Assembly (NCBI RefSeq): GCF_002968335.2
Contig: NZ_CP134398.1
Span: 1,984,001 to 2,048,000 of the forward strand
Direction: 5' to 3'
Length of the DNA: 64,000 nt
Origin: Mycobacterium sp. ITM-2016-00316
Lineage (GTDB): Bacteria > Actinomycetota > Actinomycetes > Mycobacteriales > Mycobacteriaceae
Shown: piece after piece, positions 33,977-42,118 of the stretch
Numbering within the stretch: the stretch's first letter is position 1
Layout: each line of letters begins with the position of its first letter
The notes under the pieces: generated by a model
Seen by the model: the letters and a program-made list of their open reading frames with translations, nothing else
The model's database searches: none
What the model was told of the DNA's origin: nothing
Translations under genes and position numbers: made by a program

Positions 33977-34903
33977 TCAGACGCGGCCGACGTAGGGCAC
34001 CGTCAGGCAGGACGGTGCCCTACGGCCGCCGACGAATCCGCTGATGGCGATCAATGCGATGAGGTAGGGCAGCATCACCAGGACCGCGTAGGGAATGTCG
34101 ACCCCGAGCGCGGGCAGTGCGAATTGCATGGCCCGCGCGACACCGAAGAACAGAGCGGCCCAGAAGATTCCGCTGATCTTCCAGCGTCCGGCGATGACGG
34201 CCACCACGGCCAGGTAGCCCATTCCGGCGGTCATGTTCTCGCTGAAGGAGCGCACCTCCGAGAGCGCGAGCTGTGCGCCGGCCAGGCCTCCGGCACCCGA
34301 GGCGATGAGCACCCCGAGCACCCGGGTCCGGTTGACCGCCAGTCCGGTCCACCCCGCCGAGGTGGCATCCTCACCGACGGCGTCGACTCGGATGCCGGCC
34401 ATGGTGTGGCCGGAGAAGGCGACGGCGAGCACGACGATGGCGCCGATGCACAGGTAGCCCAGCAGGGTCTGACCGAACAGGGCCGGGCCGACGACGGGCA
34501 GCTCGCTGAGCACTGGGATGCGGACATCGGCGAAGGCAGCCACGTTCTGCCCCCTGCCGTCGGCGAGCAGAATCCGCGCACCGAAGGTGGTGAGCCCCAA
34601 TGCCAGGGCGTTCGCCGCGATGCCGACCACGATCTGGTCGGCCCGAAATCGCACACTCAGAAGCGCCTGACCGAGGCCGAACAGCAATCCGGCGAGCAGC
34701 CCGGCGAGTGCGCCCGCCACGGCCGAACCGGTGCTGACCGAGCCGAGGACGCTGGCGAACGCGCCGGTGAGCATCATGCCCTCCATGCTGAGGTTGAGCA
34801 CCCCGGCCCGCTCACTGATCGATTCGCCGCTGGCGGCCAGCAGCAGTGGAATCGCGAAGGCCACACCGCTGGAGATGATTTCGGTGAGCATGGTGATATT
34901 CAT
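33977..34903 (-). CDS. ABC transporter permease 2 (BMP/nucleoside-type)
   Basis: A 308-aa permease of the branched-chain/BMP importer class with about eight to ten hydrophobic helices: ISSGVAFAIPLLLAASGESI, SERAGVLNLSMEGMMLTGAF (the family's ERAGVxNLxxEG motif), and VIAGRWKISGIFWAALFFGV near the end. ATG 34903 overlaps the preceding permease stop as ATGA. Confidence 0.9.
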   Translation of the reverse strand: MNITMLTEIISSGVAFAIPLLLAASGESISERAGVLNLSMEGMMLTGAFASVLGSVSTGSAVAGALAGLLAGLLFGLGQALLSVRFRADQIVVGIAANALALGLTTFGARILLADGRGQNVAAFADVRIPVLSELPVVGPALFGQTLLGYLCIGAIVVLAVAFSGHTMAGIRVDAVGEDATSAGWTGLAVNRTRVLGVLIASGAGGLAGAQLALSEVRSFSENMTAGMGYLAVVAVIAGRWKISGIFWAALFFGVARAMQFALPALGVDIPYAVLVMLPYLIALIAISGFVGGRRAPSCLTVPYVGRV

Positions 34904-35970
34904 ACGGCTACTTTCTGAGCGGGCTGCCGGGCGGTGGTCGTCCACCAGGCCGCGCCGGCGATCACGATGATCAGGACGCTCTGCACGACGGTGATGGTGG
35001 AGGACGGCACGCCGGCGGCCAGTTGCAGGTTGATGCCCCCGGACACCAGAAACCCGAACAGCACAGCGACCGCGGCGACGGCGGTCATGGATCCGCGGGC
35101 CAGCAGGCCGACCACCAGCCCCGCGAACCCGAAGCCGGAGGAGAACCCGTCGGCCAGGATGAACGGTGCGGTCATGACCAGGCAGCCACCGCCCAGCCCG
35201 GCGAAGGCGCCCGCCGTGGTGAGCCCGAGAAACGCGGTGCGATCGACCTGCACGCCCAGGCGCGCCGAGGCAGGTCCGGAGAGCCCGACCGCGCTGAGTC
35301 GTAGGCCGACGGCGCTGTGCCGCAGCATGATTCCGACGGCCGCCACCAGGATGACGGCGAGCACGATGGCGATGGTCGCCGGGTTCTTGGCCAGGCCGAG
35401 CAGGGGCAGGTGCGCCGAGGCGGCCAGCGGCTCGGACTGGGGGAGGGTCTCCGAGGATGTCATGGGTTGGCGCAGCAGGGAGGGCTCATGGACCATCAGC
35501 ACCACCAGCGCCAGGCCGACGAAGTTCAACAGCAGCGTGGTGATGATCTCGCTGGTGCCGCGCTTCACCCGCAGCCAGGCGGCGATCGCGGCCCATCCGG
35601 CGCCGGCCAGCGCCGCGGCCGTCAGGGTGGCGAGCACCGCGATCGGCATCGGGATGCCCTCGGGCATCGCCACCCCGACCGCGGTGGCGGCGATGCCGCC
35701 GAGGCACAGCTGACCCTCGCCGCCGACGTTGACCAGCCCGGCCCGATAGGCGATGGTGAAGCCGGCGGCCACCAGCATGAGCAGGGCCGCGTTGTTCAAG
35801 GACGTGCCGATGGCGAACGGCGAGCCCAGGGTGCCCTCGATCAGTGCGTCGACGACGTCGACGGGACCGGCGCCGGCGGCCGCGGCCAGCACGAAACCGA
35901 CGAGTGCGGCGATCGCCATGGCGGCCAGCGCCACCACCAGGGGGTGGCGTGCGTGCAGACCCGCCATCAT
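34900..35970 (-). CDS. ABC transporter permease 1 (BMP/nucleoside-type)
   Basis: A 356-aa permease: ARHPLVVALAAMAIAALVGF, IAYRAGLVNVGGEGQLCLGG (the matching RxGLxNVGGEGQ motif) and GTSEIITTLLLNFVGLALVV. This longer permease partners the second one as in bacterial nucleoside/BmpA importers (NupP-NupQ type). ATGATG at 35970/35967 overlaps the ATPase stop, so all three are translationally linked. Confidence 0.9.
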   Translation of the reverse strand: MMAGLHARHPLVVALAAMAIAALVGFVLAAAAGAGPVDVVDALIEGTLGSPFAIGTSLNNAALLMLVAAGFTIAYRAGLVNVGGEGQLCLGGIAATAVGVAMPEGIPMPIAVLATLTAAALAGAGWAAIAAWLRVKRGTSEIITTLLLNFVGLALVVLMVHEPSLLRQPMTSSETLPQSEPLAASAHLPLLGLAKNPATIAIVLAVILVAAVGIMLRHSAVGLRLSAVGLSGPASARLGVQVDRTAFLGLTTAGAFAGLGGGCLVMTAPFILADGFSSGFGFAGLVVGLLARGSMTAVAAVAVLFGFLVSGGINLQLAAGVPSSTITVVQSVLIIVIAGAAWWTTTARQPAQKVAV

Positions 35971-37499
35971 GCGCCCACACCCGTCATGAGGGTTCCGATA
36001 TCGTTTGCCGCAGTGTCGGATTGCGTGCACACCGAGCCCAGCAGCCGACCGCGGTAGGCGACGACGATCCGGTCGCACACCGCGATGAGTTCGTCGATCT
36101 CACTGGAGGTGACCAGTACGGCGGCCCCGTCGTCGGCGGCGGCGCGCAGCCGGTCCAGCACGAACGCCACGGCCCCGGCGTCGAGGCCGCGGGTCGGCTG
36201 GGCCGCCACCACCACCCGCAGCCCGGTGGTGGACAGCTCGCGCGCCAGCACCACCTTCTGCTGGTTGCCCCCGGACAGCGATCCGATGGGAGCGTCGGGC
36301 CCCGGTGCCCGGATCGAGAAGTCGGTGATGGCAGCGGCCGCGTCGGCGTGCATTCGCGTGCGGTCGAGCAGTCCCCACCGCCGGTACGCCGACAGCCGGG
36401 GCATCGCGATGTTCTCCGCGATGGACAGGGCACCGATGATGGCCTCCGCGTGCCGATCCTCGGGGATCACCGCGACACCGGCGGCGGTGCGCTGCGCGGG
36501 TGTCGCGGTGGTCAGGTCGGCGTCGTCGACCCGTACCGATCCGGCGTCGGCGGCGATGGCGCCGGAGAGCACCGAGGTCAGTTCGGACTGCCCGTTGCCC
36601 TCCACGCCGGCGACGCCGACGATCTCACCCCGGCCGACGGTGAGGTCCACATCGTCGAGGGCCGTGCTGCCGTCGGCGCGGGTGAGACGCACACCGACGA
36701 TCTGCAGCACCGCGTCGCCACCGGCGGGACGGCGTGGCCGGGGCGCCACAACGCGGTCCAGCGGTTCGGCGTCGCCGAGCATCAGGTCCAGCAGGGTGGA
36801 CATGCCCATATCGGAGACCCGTCCGCCGCCGACGACGGTCCCGCCGCGCAGCACGGTGGCCTCGTCGGCGGCGCGGGCGACCTCACCGAGCTTGTGGGTG
36901 ATCAGCACGACGGATTTGCCGTCGGCGGTCAGCGCTGCGCAGGTGGCGATCAGCGCGTCGATCTCTTTCCCGTCGAGCACCGCGGTGGGCTCGTCGAGCA
37001 GGATCAGCTGCGGATCCCGCAACAACGCCTTGACGATCTCGACCCGTTGCCGGGCACCGACGGTCAGCCCGGACACGGTGGCCTTCGGGTCGACACTCAG
37101 GCCGTAGCTGTCGGCGATGCGATCCAGATCGGCGGCCAACCGGTCGCGCGGCGGGCGAAACCCGCCCCGGCCGAGCAGCAGGTTGTCCGCGACGGTCATG
37201 GTGGGGATCAGCGAGAAGTGCTGATGGACCATCGCGACACCGGCCTGCAGCGCGTCGGCGGGGTTGCGCGGCCGGTACTCGTTGCCGCCCAACACCATGC
37301 TGCCGGTGTCGGGGGAGACGGTGCCGTAGATGCTGTTGCACAGGGTGGACTTGCCTGCGCCGTTCTCGCCCAGAATGCAGTGCACCGAGCGGGGTTTCAC
37401 GCTGAGCGTGACACCGTCGAGTGCGCGGACCGGGCCGAAGGACTTGCCGACGCCGCTCATGGCCAGCAGCGCGGTGTGCTCGGGAGCTGTGATGGTCAT
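35967..37499 (-). CDS. ABC transporter ATPase, double-NBD (BMP/nucleoside or sugar type)
   Basis: A 510-aa protein with two nucleotide-binding halves. The first has Walker A GENGAGKST, the Q-loop MVHQHFSLIP and Walker B LILLDEPTAVLD. The second has GVEGNGQSE in place of Walker A and signature GSLSGGNQQKVVLARELST, with ATRGLDAG-type D-loop. This RbsA/NupA-like arrangement goes with the two permeases and the BMP lipoprotein. The start at 37499 (MTITAPEH) is 14 bp after the BMP gene. Confidence 0.92.
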   Translation of the reverse strand: MTITAPEHTALLAMSGVGKSFGPVRALDGVTLSVKPRSVHCILGENGAGKSTLCNSIYGTVSPDTGSMVLGGNEYRPRNPADALQAGVAMVHQHFSLIPTMTVADNLLLGRGGFRPPRDRLAADLDRIADSYGLSVDPKATVSGLTVGARQRVEIVKALLRDPQLILLDEPTAVLDGKEIDALIATCAALTADGKSVVLITHKLGEVARAADEATVLRGGTVVGGGRVSDMGMSTLLDLMLGDAEPLDRVVAPRPRRPAGGDAVLQIVGVRLTRADGSTALDDVDLTVGRGEIVGVAGVEGNGQSELTSVLSGAIAADAGSVRVDDADLTTATPAQRTAAGVAVIPEDRHAEAIIGALSIAENIAMPRLSAYRRWGLLDRTRMHADAAAAITDFSIRAPGPDAPIGSLSGGNQQKVVLARELSTTGLRVVVAAQPTRGLDAGAVAFVLDRLRAAADDGAAVLVTSSEIDELIAVCDRIVVAYRGRLLGSVCTQSDTAANDIGTLMTGVGA

Positions 37500-37513
37500 G
37501 GGTGCCGGCTCGC

Positions 37514-38500
37514 TCAGTACGGTGTGACGCTGCCGGCGACGATTGCCGCCTTGGCATCGGCGACGGCCGCGGCGACCGCGGGATCTGTTGTACACGTCAG
37601 GAAGTCGCTACCACCCTTGTCCGTGGTGACACCGAAGGGCACCTGGGCGGCGGTCCAGGTGCCGTCGAGCACCGAGGACACCGCGTATTCGATCTCGGTG
37701 CCGATATCGGTGCGGACGTAGCCCGCATAGACGCTGTCGGTGCATTCCCCGGGGATTGGGCCACCGTTGAGCCGGTTGCCGGATTCCTTGGCCGCCTGTT
37801 CCATGCCCTGCTTGCCGAGGTTGACGATCTGGCCGAGCACGTCGGCGCCACTGGCATAGGCGGTGCCCGCGGCCTGCTTGGCCTTCGCCGGGTCATTGAA
37901 GTCGCCGACGTACTGCGGGTTCAGCACGGTGACATCGGGGCGCACGAAGCGTGCGCCATTGCCGAAAGCAATGGCGGCGTTGACGATTGCGGGCAGTTCG
38001 ACACCGCCGACGAAGCCGACGGTGCCGGTCTTGGACGCTGCGGCGGCCGCCGCGCCGGAGAGGAACTCGGCTTCGGCCTGCTGCGGGTCGTAGTAGGCGA
38101 GGTTCGGCAGTGGTTCGGCATCCGAGGGTCCGCCGATCTCGACGAACTTCACATCCGGGAACTGGGGCGCGACCTTGCGGACGTCGGCGTCGGTCTGGCC
38201 GCCCACCGAGATCACCAGGTCGTTCTGGGAGGCGAAACGCTGGAGCGCCTGCTGATAGTCGGCGGCGGCCACCTGCTCGACGTAGCCGGCGTCGATCTTG
38301 TCGCCGAAGGTGGCCTGGACACGTTGAAAGCCTTCATATCCCGACTGCATGAAGCCGGTGTCGTTGATGGACCCGGGCAGGAACACCCCGACGGACAGTG
38401 CGTCGCTGTCGGCGTTGTCACCGGAGGAACCGCATGCGGAGGTGGCCACCGCGAGCGCACCCGCGGCGGCCATGGCGAGAATTTTCGGCAGGGTCTTCAT
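37514..38500 (-). CDS. BMP-family substrate-binding lipoprotein
   Basis: A 328-aa Bmp/Med-type solute-binding protein. Signal peptide MKTLPKILAMAAAGALAVAT ends with lipobox TSAC. The mature part starts DALSVGVFLPGSINDTGFMQ, the BMP motif with conserved Asn-Asp, and continues GTVGFVGGVELPAIVNAAIA. Family members bind nucleosides or purine-like ligands; this ligand is not predictable. It heads the BMP-ATPase-permease-permease-OCD operon and lies behind one of the two GntR operators. Confidence 0.9.
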   Translation of the reverse strand: MKTLPKILAMAAAGALAVATSACGSSGDNADSDALSVGVFLPGSINDTGFMQSGYEGFQRVQATFGDKIDAGYVEQVAAADYQQALQRFASQNDLVISVGGQTDADVRKVAPQFPDVKFVEIGGPSDAEPLPNLAYYDPQQAEAEFLSGAAAAAASKTGTVGFVGGVELPAIVNAAIAFGNGARFVRPDVTVLNPQYVGDFNDPAKAKQAAGTAYASGADVLGQIVNLGKQGMEQAAKESGNRLNGGPIPGECTDSVYAGYVRTDIGTEIEYAVSSVLDGTWTAAQVPFGVTTDKGGSDFLTCTTDPAVAAAVADAKAAIVAGSVTPY

Positions 38501-38529
38501 GGAATCTCCTGGTGTCAGTGGCTACCCGT

Positions 38530-38545
38530 TAGCGGTATACCGTTA
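38530..38545. promoter_or_regulatory. GntR/FCD operator O1 (importer side)
   Basis: TAGCGGTATACCGTTA, a near-perfect palindrome centred on GGTATACC (38534-38541), 30 bp upstream of the BMP gene. Read on the other strand, its 16-base GGTATACCGCTAACGG is identical to the sequence at O2. Confidence 0.8.
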
Positions 38546-38601
38546 GGCAGAAGCATCGAACCCGGCCATTTCGGTGCGGTTACTCGAATGTAAGGATCGA
38601 G

Positions 38602-38622
38602 TTAATGGTATACCGCTAACGG
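38602..38622. promoter_or_regulatory. GntR/FCD operator O2 (regulator side)
   Basis: TTAATGGTATACCGCTAACG centred on GGTATACC (38607-38614), 56 bp upstream of the gntR start. Centre-to-centre distance to O1 is 73 bp, about seven helical turns, which allows looping. Confidence 0.8.
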
Positions 38623-38669
38623 CGGGTGGGTTAAGCTCGACGGGAACACCGACGGGAAAGGCTCAGATA

Positions 38670-39383
38670 GTGACCTCAGTGGTGGCGCCCAGTCGAAAGC
38701 CGTTGCGCGAACATGCCTATGACGAGTTGCGGGCCCGCATCGTCGGTCTGGAACTGGCGCCCGGCACCCGGCTGATCGAGCGCGACCTGGCCGAGCAGCT
38801 GAAGGTGTCGCGGATCCCACTGCGCGAGGCGATGCAGCGACTGGCCCAGGACGGGCTGGTGGTTGTCGTGCCCCGGCAGGGGGCGATCGTGTCACCGTTC
38901 ACGGTCGACGATGTGCGGGATCTGTTCGACGTCCGGGAGAGCCTGGAGGTGCTCGCCGCCCGGTTGGCCGCCGAGCGGGCCGATCAGGCCGGTCTGGATT
39001 TGCTTGCCGCCCAACTGGATACCGCGCGGAAGGCGAGCGAGCGCAATGACGGCCCGGCCATCGCGGCGGCCAATGCCACCTTCCACGTCATCATCGTCGA
39101 CCTGGCTGCCAATCCACTGTTGGAATCGCTGCTGGAACCGCTACAGGCGCGGGTGCAGTGGCTGTTCCACCTCACCAGCGACCGTGACGCCCAGGTTCAA
39201 TGCCACGAGCACGAGGAGTTGCTCGCGGCGATCGCCGAGCACGACCCGGACCGGGCCGCCGCGTCGGCGTTTCATCATGTGCACTCGGGCCGCGCGCACA
39301 GCCTGGAGATGGCGGCGCAGTGGTCACGGGTGGAGATCGACCCGATCGAACTCACCAAGAGCCGGCGCCGCGGCGGCGGGTAG
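38670..39383 (+). CDS. GntR-family (FadR/FCD) regulator
   Basis: A 237-aa regulator. The winged helix is LREHAYDELRARIVGLELAP then DLAEQLKVSRIPLREAMQRL (the GntR recognition helix near residue 45). The FCD domain has metal-binding Asp/His positions (DVRESLEVLAARLAAERADQ; H in ATFHVIIVDLAAN; CHEHEELLAAI; H in FHHVHSGRAHS). GTG 38670 follows GAAAGG and gives a normal-length arm. It very likely represses its own gene and the divergent importer operon through O1 and O2, with the imported compound or its product as ligand. Confidence 0.9.
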   Translation: MTSVVAPSRKPLREHAYDELRARIVGLELAPGTRLIERDLAEQLKVSRIPLREAMQRLAQDGLVVVVPRQGAIVSPFTVDDVRDLFDVRESLEVLAARLAAERADQAGLDLLAAQLDTARKASERNDGPAIAAANATFHVIIVDLAANPLLESLLEPLQARVQWLFHLTSDRDAQVQCHEHEELLAAIAEHDPDRAAASAFHHVHSGRAHSLEMAAQWSRVEIDPIELTKSRRRGGG

Positions 39384-39388
39384 CGACC

Positions 39389-39805
39389 TCAGATGGTCAG
39401 CGTGCCATCGGGATTGATCGTCCATTCCGGGTTGAGCGCGACTTCCCAGACGTGGCCGTCGGGATCGGCGAAATACCCGGAGTAGCCGCCCCAGAACACC
39501 CTTTCGGCCGGCTTGAGGATCGTCGCGCCGGCGGCGTGCGCCTCGGCCAGCACGGCGTCGACGTCGGCCTCGGTGCGCTGATTGATCGCAATGGTGACAC
39601 CGCTGAACCGGCCGTCCACCGGGTGATGGGCGTCCTCGGCGAGATCCTTGCGGCCGAACAGCGCGAGCGCGATGCCGGGAAGCTGGTAGAACACCACTCC
39701 CTCGGGGGCGGCCCTGGGCGTCCAGCCCAAGCCCTGCTCATAGAAGGTGCGGGCCCGACCGAGGTCGTCAACGCCGAGCGTGATCAGGCTGATGCGTTGT
39801 TCCAT
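39389..39805 (-). CDS. VOC-family (glyoxalase/bleomycin-resistance-like) protein
   Basis: A 138-aa vicinal-oxygen-chelate protein with the two beta-alpha-beta-beta-beta modules: RISLITLGVDDLGRARTFYE at the start and GGYSGYFADPDGHVWEVALN at the end, the last containing the usual metal Glu. The ATG at 39805 (MEQRISL) is used. The substrate is unknown. It converges on gntR with only 5 bp between stops. Confidence 0.87.
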   Translation of the reverse strand: MEQRISLITLGVDDLGRARTFYEQGLGWTPRAAPEGVVFYQLPGIALALFGRKDLAEDAHHPVDGRFSGVTIAINQRTEADVDAVLAEAHAAGATILKPAERVFWGGYSGYFADPDGHVWEVALNPEWTINPDGTLTI

Positions 39806-39909
39806 GACCCGCACGCTACCCACGTCCTATGACACCGACGGATGCCCAGTGGCTAGTTGCAGCACGCAAAAGTGCGAAATGCGTGCCACAACTGGCCGTT
39901 CGACGTCGA

Positions 39910-41094
39910 CTACTTGACCTTGTGCTGCGGCCCCTGCGCCTTCTTGTACAGCGCCTTGAGCATCCGGTCCCGGAACGCGGCGTTGTCGATGAGCTTGATG
40001 CCGGCGTCCGCGACCTTCGGGTAGCCGATCAGCTTGTGCATGTAGCGGCCGCGTTTGTATTCCTTGCCCCACGCCGCTTCCATGCGCTGCGCGTAGTTGG
40101 TGAAATCGTCGGGCCCGCCGTTGTTCAGCGCGGCGAGGGCACACTCACCGGCCGCCAGTCCGGACTCGAGGGCCTTGGAGATTCCCGCCCCGGAAGCCGG
40201 CTTACCCGCGCCCAGCGAGTCGCCGGTGAACAACACGCCCGGTCGCCACGGCGGCCAGGCGGTGAAGCCCATCGGAAGTCGCCAGGCCCGGACACTCTTG
40301 TTCTTCTTGAGCTCTTCGATGGGCGGTGCTTCCCACTCGGCGGGCAGGCTGCGCAGGAACTCGCCGAGGAACTGGGTGGCGTTGATGGACTGCCAGTTCT
40401 TGTAGCTGTTCACGTAGCCGAGGCCGATATTGAAGACGTTGTTGCCCATCGGGAACACCCAGCCGTAGCCGGGCAGCTGATCACCCTGGAAGAGCAGCTT
40501 CAGGTAGATGTCGAGGCTGTCGTTGTCGGGCCGGTTGAGGTGCATCTCGGAGCGGATGGCGATCGCCGAGTAGCCGTTGTATTCCGAATCCAGCTTCAGG
40601 GCGCGCTTGATGGGGGAGTAAGCACCGTCGGCGGCGATGACGGCATCGCCGAGCACCTTCTCCCCGCTCTTGAGGACCACGCCGATCACCCGGCCGCTCG
40701 CGTCGAACTCCGGGCCGGCCACCTCGGCGCCCTGGCGCACTTCGGCACCGGCGGATTCGGCGTGCTTGAGCAGGACGGTGTCGAGGTGCTCGCGGCTCAC
40801 GGTGTGACCGTGATCGGGCATACCGGGGCGGCGCGGGAACGACAGCTCCCATGCGCTCGGGCTGAACACCGTCACCTTGTTCACGCGGTGATAGGTGGCA
40901 ACCTCGTCGGCCAGTCCCATTTTCTGCAGGTAGCTCACGGCGCGAGCGGTCAGCCCGTCACCGCACGGTTTGGCTCGGGGGAACTCGGCCTTGTCCAGGA
41001 CGACGACGCGCGCGCCGGCCTGGGCGGCCTGCCACGCGGCGGCCGAACCTGAGGGGCCCCCGCCCGCGATTACTACGTCGTATGGGGCAGTCAT
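39910..41094 (-). CDS. Geranylgeranyl-reductase-family flavoprotein
   Basis: A 394-aa FAD enzyme: YDVVIAGGGPSGSAAAWQAA is the dinucleotide-binding GxGxxG region, FPRAKPCGDGLTARAV the family motif (C-G-D-G), and LFTGDSLGAGKPASGAGISK the second FAD loop. It resembles mycobacterial MenJ (menaquinone beta-isoprene reductase, Rv0561c) and may be its paralogue, saturating isoprenoid chains of quinones or lipids. The hydrophobic-basic C-terminus (RMLKALYKKAQGPQHKVK) suggests membrane association. It is divergent from the TetR at 41263. Confidence 0.85.
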   Translation of the reverse strand: MTAPYDVVIAGGGPSGSAAAWQAAQAGARVVVLDKAEFPRAKPCGDGLTARAVSYLQKMGLADEVATYHRVNKVTVFSPSAWELSFPRRPGMPDHGHTVSREHLDTVLLKHAESAGAEVRQGAEVAGPEFDASGRVIGVVLKSGEKVLGDAVIAADGAYSPIKRALKLDSEYNGYSAIAIRSEMHLNRPDNDSLDIYLKLLFQGDQLPGYGWVFPMGNNVFNIGLGYVNSYKNWQSINATQFLGEFLRSLPAEWEAPPIEELKKNKSVRAWRLPMGFTAWPPWRPGVLFTGDSLGAGKPASGAGISKALESGLAAGECALAALNNGGPDDFTNYAQRMEAAWGKEYKRGRYMHKLIGYPKVADAGIKLIDNAAFRDRMLKALYKKAQGPQHKVK

Positions 41095-41227
41095 TGTCTC
41101 GTCTCGATCAGGTGGGCTGTGACCTTTGGATGCTACCGAAGCAACGTGCCGGTCGCCGGGCGGCGGAATCTGGGCCGGGGGTTACCCACTCCGGGCGCGG
41201 GCCAAACCGCCCGCTCTGCCGGGCAGT

Positions 41228-41256
41228 CTGACCAGGTCAGCATCGCCCGGTACAGT
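41228..41256 (+). promoter_or_regulatory. Operator and -10 box of tetR (41263)
   Basis: CTGACCAGGTCAG (41228-41240) is a perfect palindrome about one helical turn before TACAGT (41251-41256). The start GTG lies 6 nt after that -10 box, so transcription should begin at or next to the start codon (leaderless). The layout predicts autorepression. Confidence 0.65.
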
Positions 41257-41262
41257 GAGCGG

Positions 41263-42006
41263 GTGCGCAGACCATCGCTTCCGCTGCCGGGGCAGCCCGG
41301 TGCGAAGGTCGACGCGCGCAGCGAACGTTGGCGCGAGCACCGCAAAAAGGTCCGCGCCGAGATCGTCGAGGCCGCCTTCCGCGCCATCGACCGCCTCGGC
41401 CCCAACGTCAGTGTGCGCGAGATCGCCGAGGAGGCGGGCACCGCCAAACCGAAGATCTACCGCCATTTCACCGACAAGTCCGACATGTTCGCCCAGATTG
41501 GCGAGCGCATGCGAGACATGTTGTGGGCGGCGGTGATCCCCTCCATCGACATCGAGTCCGACTCGGCGCGCCAGGTCATCGGCCGCGCCGTCGAGCACTA
41601 TGTCGAATTGGTGGACCAGCATCCGAACGTGGTGCGTTTCCTGCTGCAGGGCCGGTTCGCCGATCAGTCCGCGGCCGCCATGACCACGGTCAACCGGGGG
41701 CGTGACATCACCCTTGCGATCGCCGAGATGGTCAGCGGCGAGCTCAGTGAGATGGATCTCAACCCCGCTGTGTTCGAGCTGGCCGCCTTCGCCCTGTTCG
41801 GCACCGCGGCCTCGGCCACCGATTGGTGGCTGGGCGGCGACGCCGACAGCCCGCGGCGGATGCCTGCCGAGGAGTTCATCTCCCATATGACGACGATCAT
41901 GATGGGTGCGGTCAACGGCACCGCCGAACTACTGGGCGTCCAGATCGACCCCGATCAGCCCGTTCACAACGCGGTGCGCCGCCAGGAGCCGGCGCAGCAG
42001 GCCTGA
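41263..42006 (+). CDS. TetR-family regulator (Rv3050c position)
   Basis: A 247-aa TetR protein. HTH is SVREIAEEAGTAKPKIYRHF (near residues 48-67) after RAEIVEAAFRAIDRLG. The ligand domain contains HPNVVRFLLQGRFADQSAAA and LFGTAASATDWWLGGDAD. GTG 41263 is chosen from the leaderless promoter spacing. It lies before the Baeyer-Villiger-type monooxygenase on the same strand (112-bp gap), which it probably controls together with itself. Confidence 0.88.
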   Translation: MRRPSLPLPGQPGAKVDARSERWREHRKKVRAEIVEAAFRAIDRLGPNVSVREIAEEAGTAKPKIYRHFTDKSDMFAQIGERMRDMLWAAVIPSIDIESDSARQVIGRAVEHYVELVDQHPNVVRFLLQGRFADQSAAAMTTVNRGRDITLAIAEMVSGELSEMDLNPAVFELAAFALFGTAASATDWWLGGDADSPRRMPAEEFISHMTTIMMGAVNGTAELLGVQIDPDQPVHNAVRRQEPAQQA

Positions 42007-42118
42007 TCGGCACCTGCACCGGAACTCGGTACCCATGTGGGGCGTTGACACGTGTTGTCCGCTGCCGGAACACTGAGATGTATCCGGTACCGGCGTTCCC
42101 AGGAAAGGCGTTGACGTC

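Noticed and set aside
34904..34945. Longer N-terminus for ABC permease 2
   Set aside because: ATG 34903 gives an ATGA overlap and the expected membrane start; the extension is charged and lies within the preceding gene.
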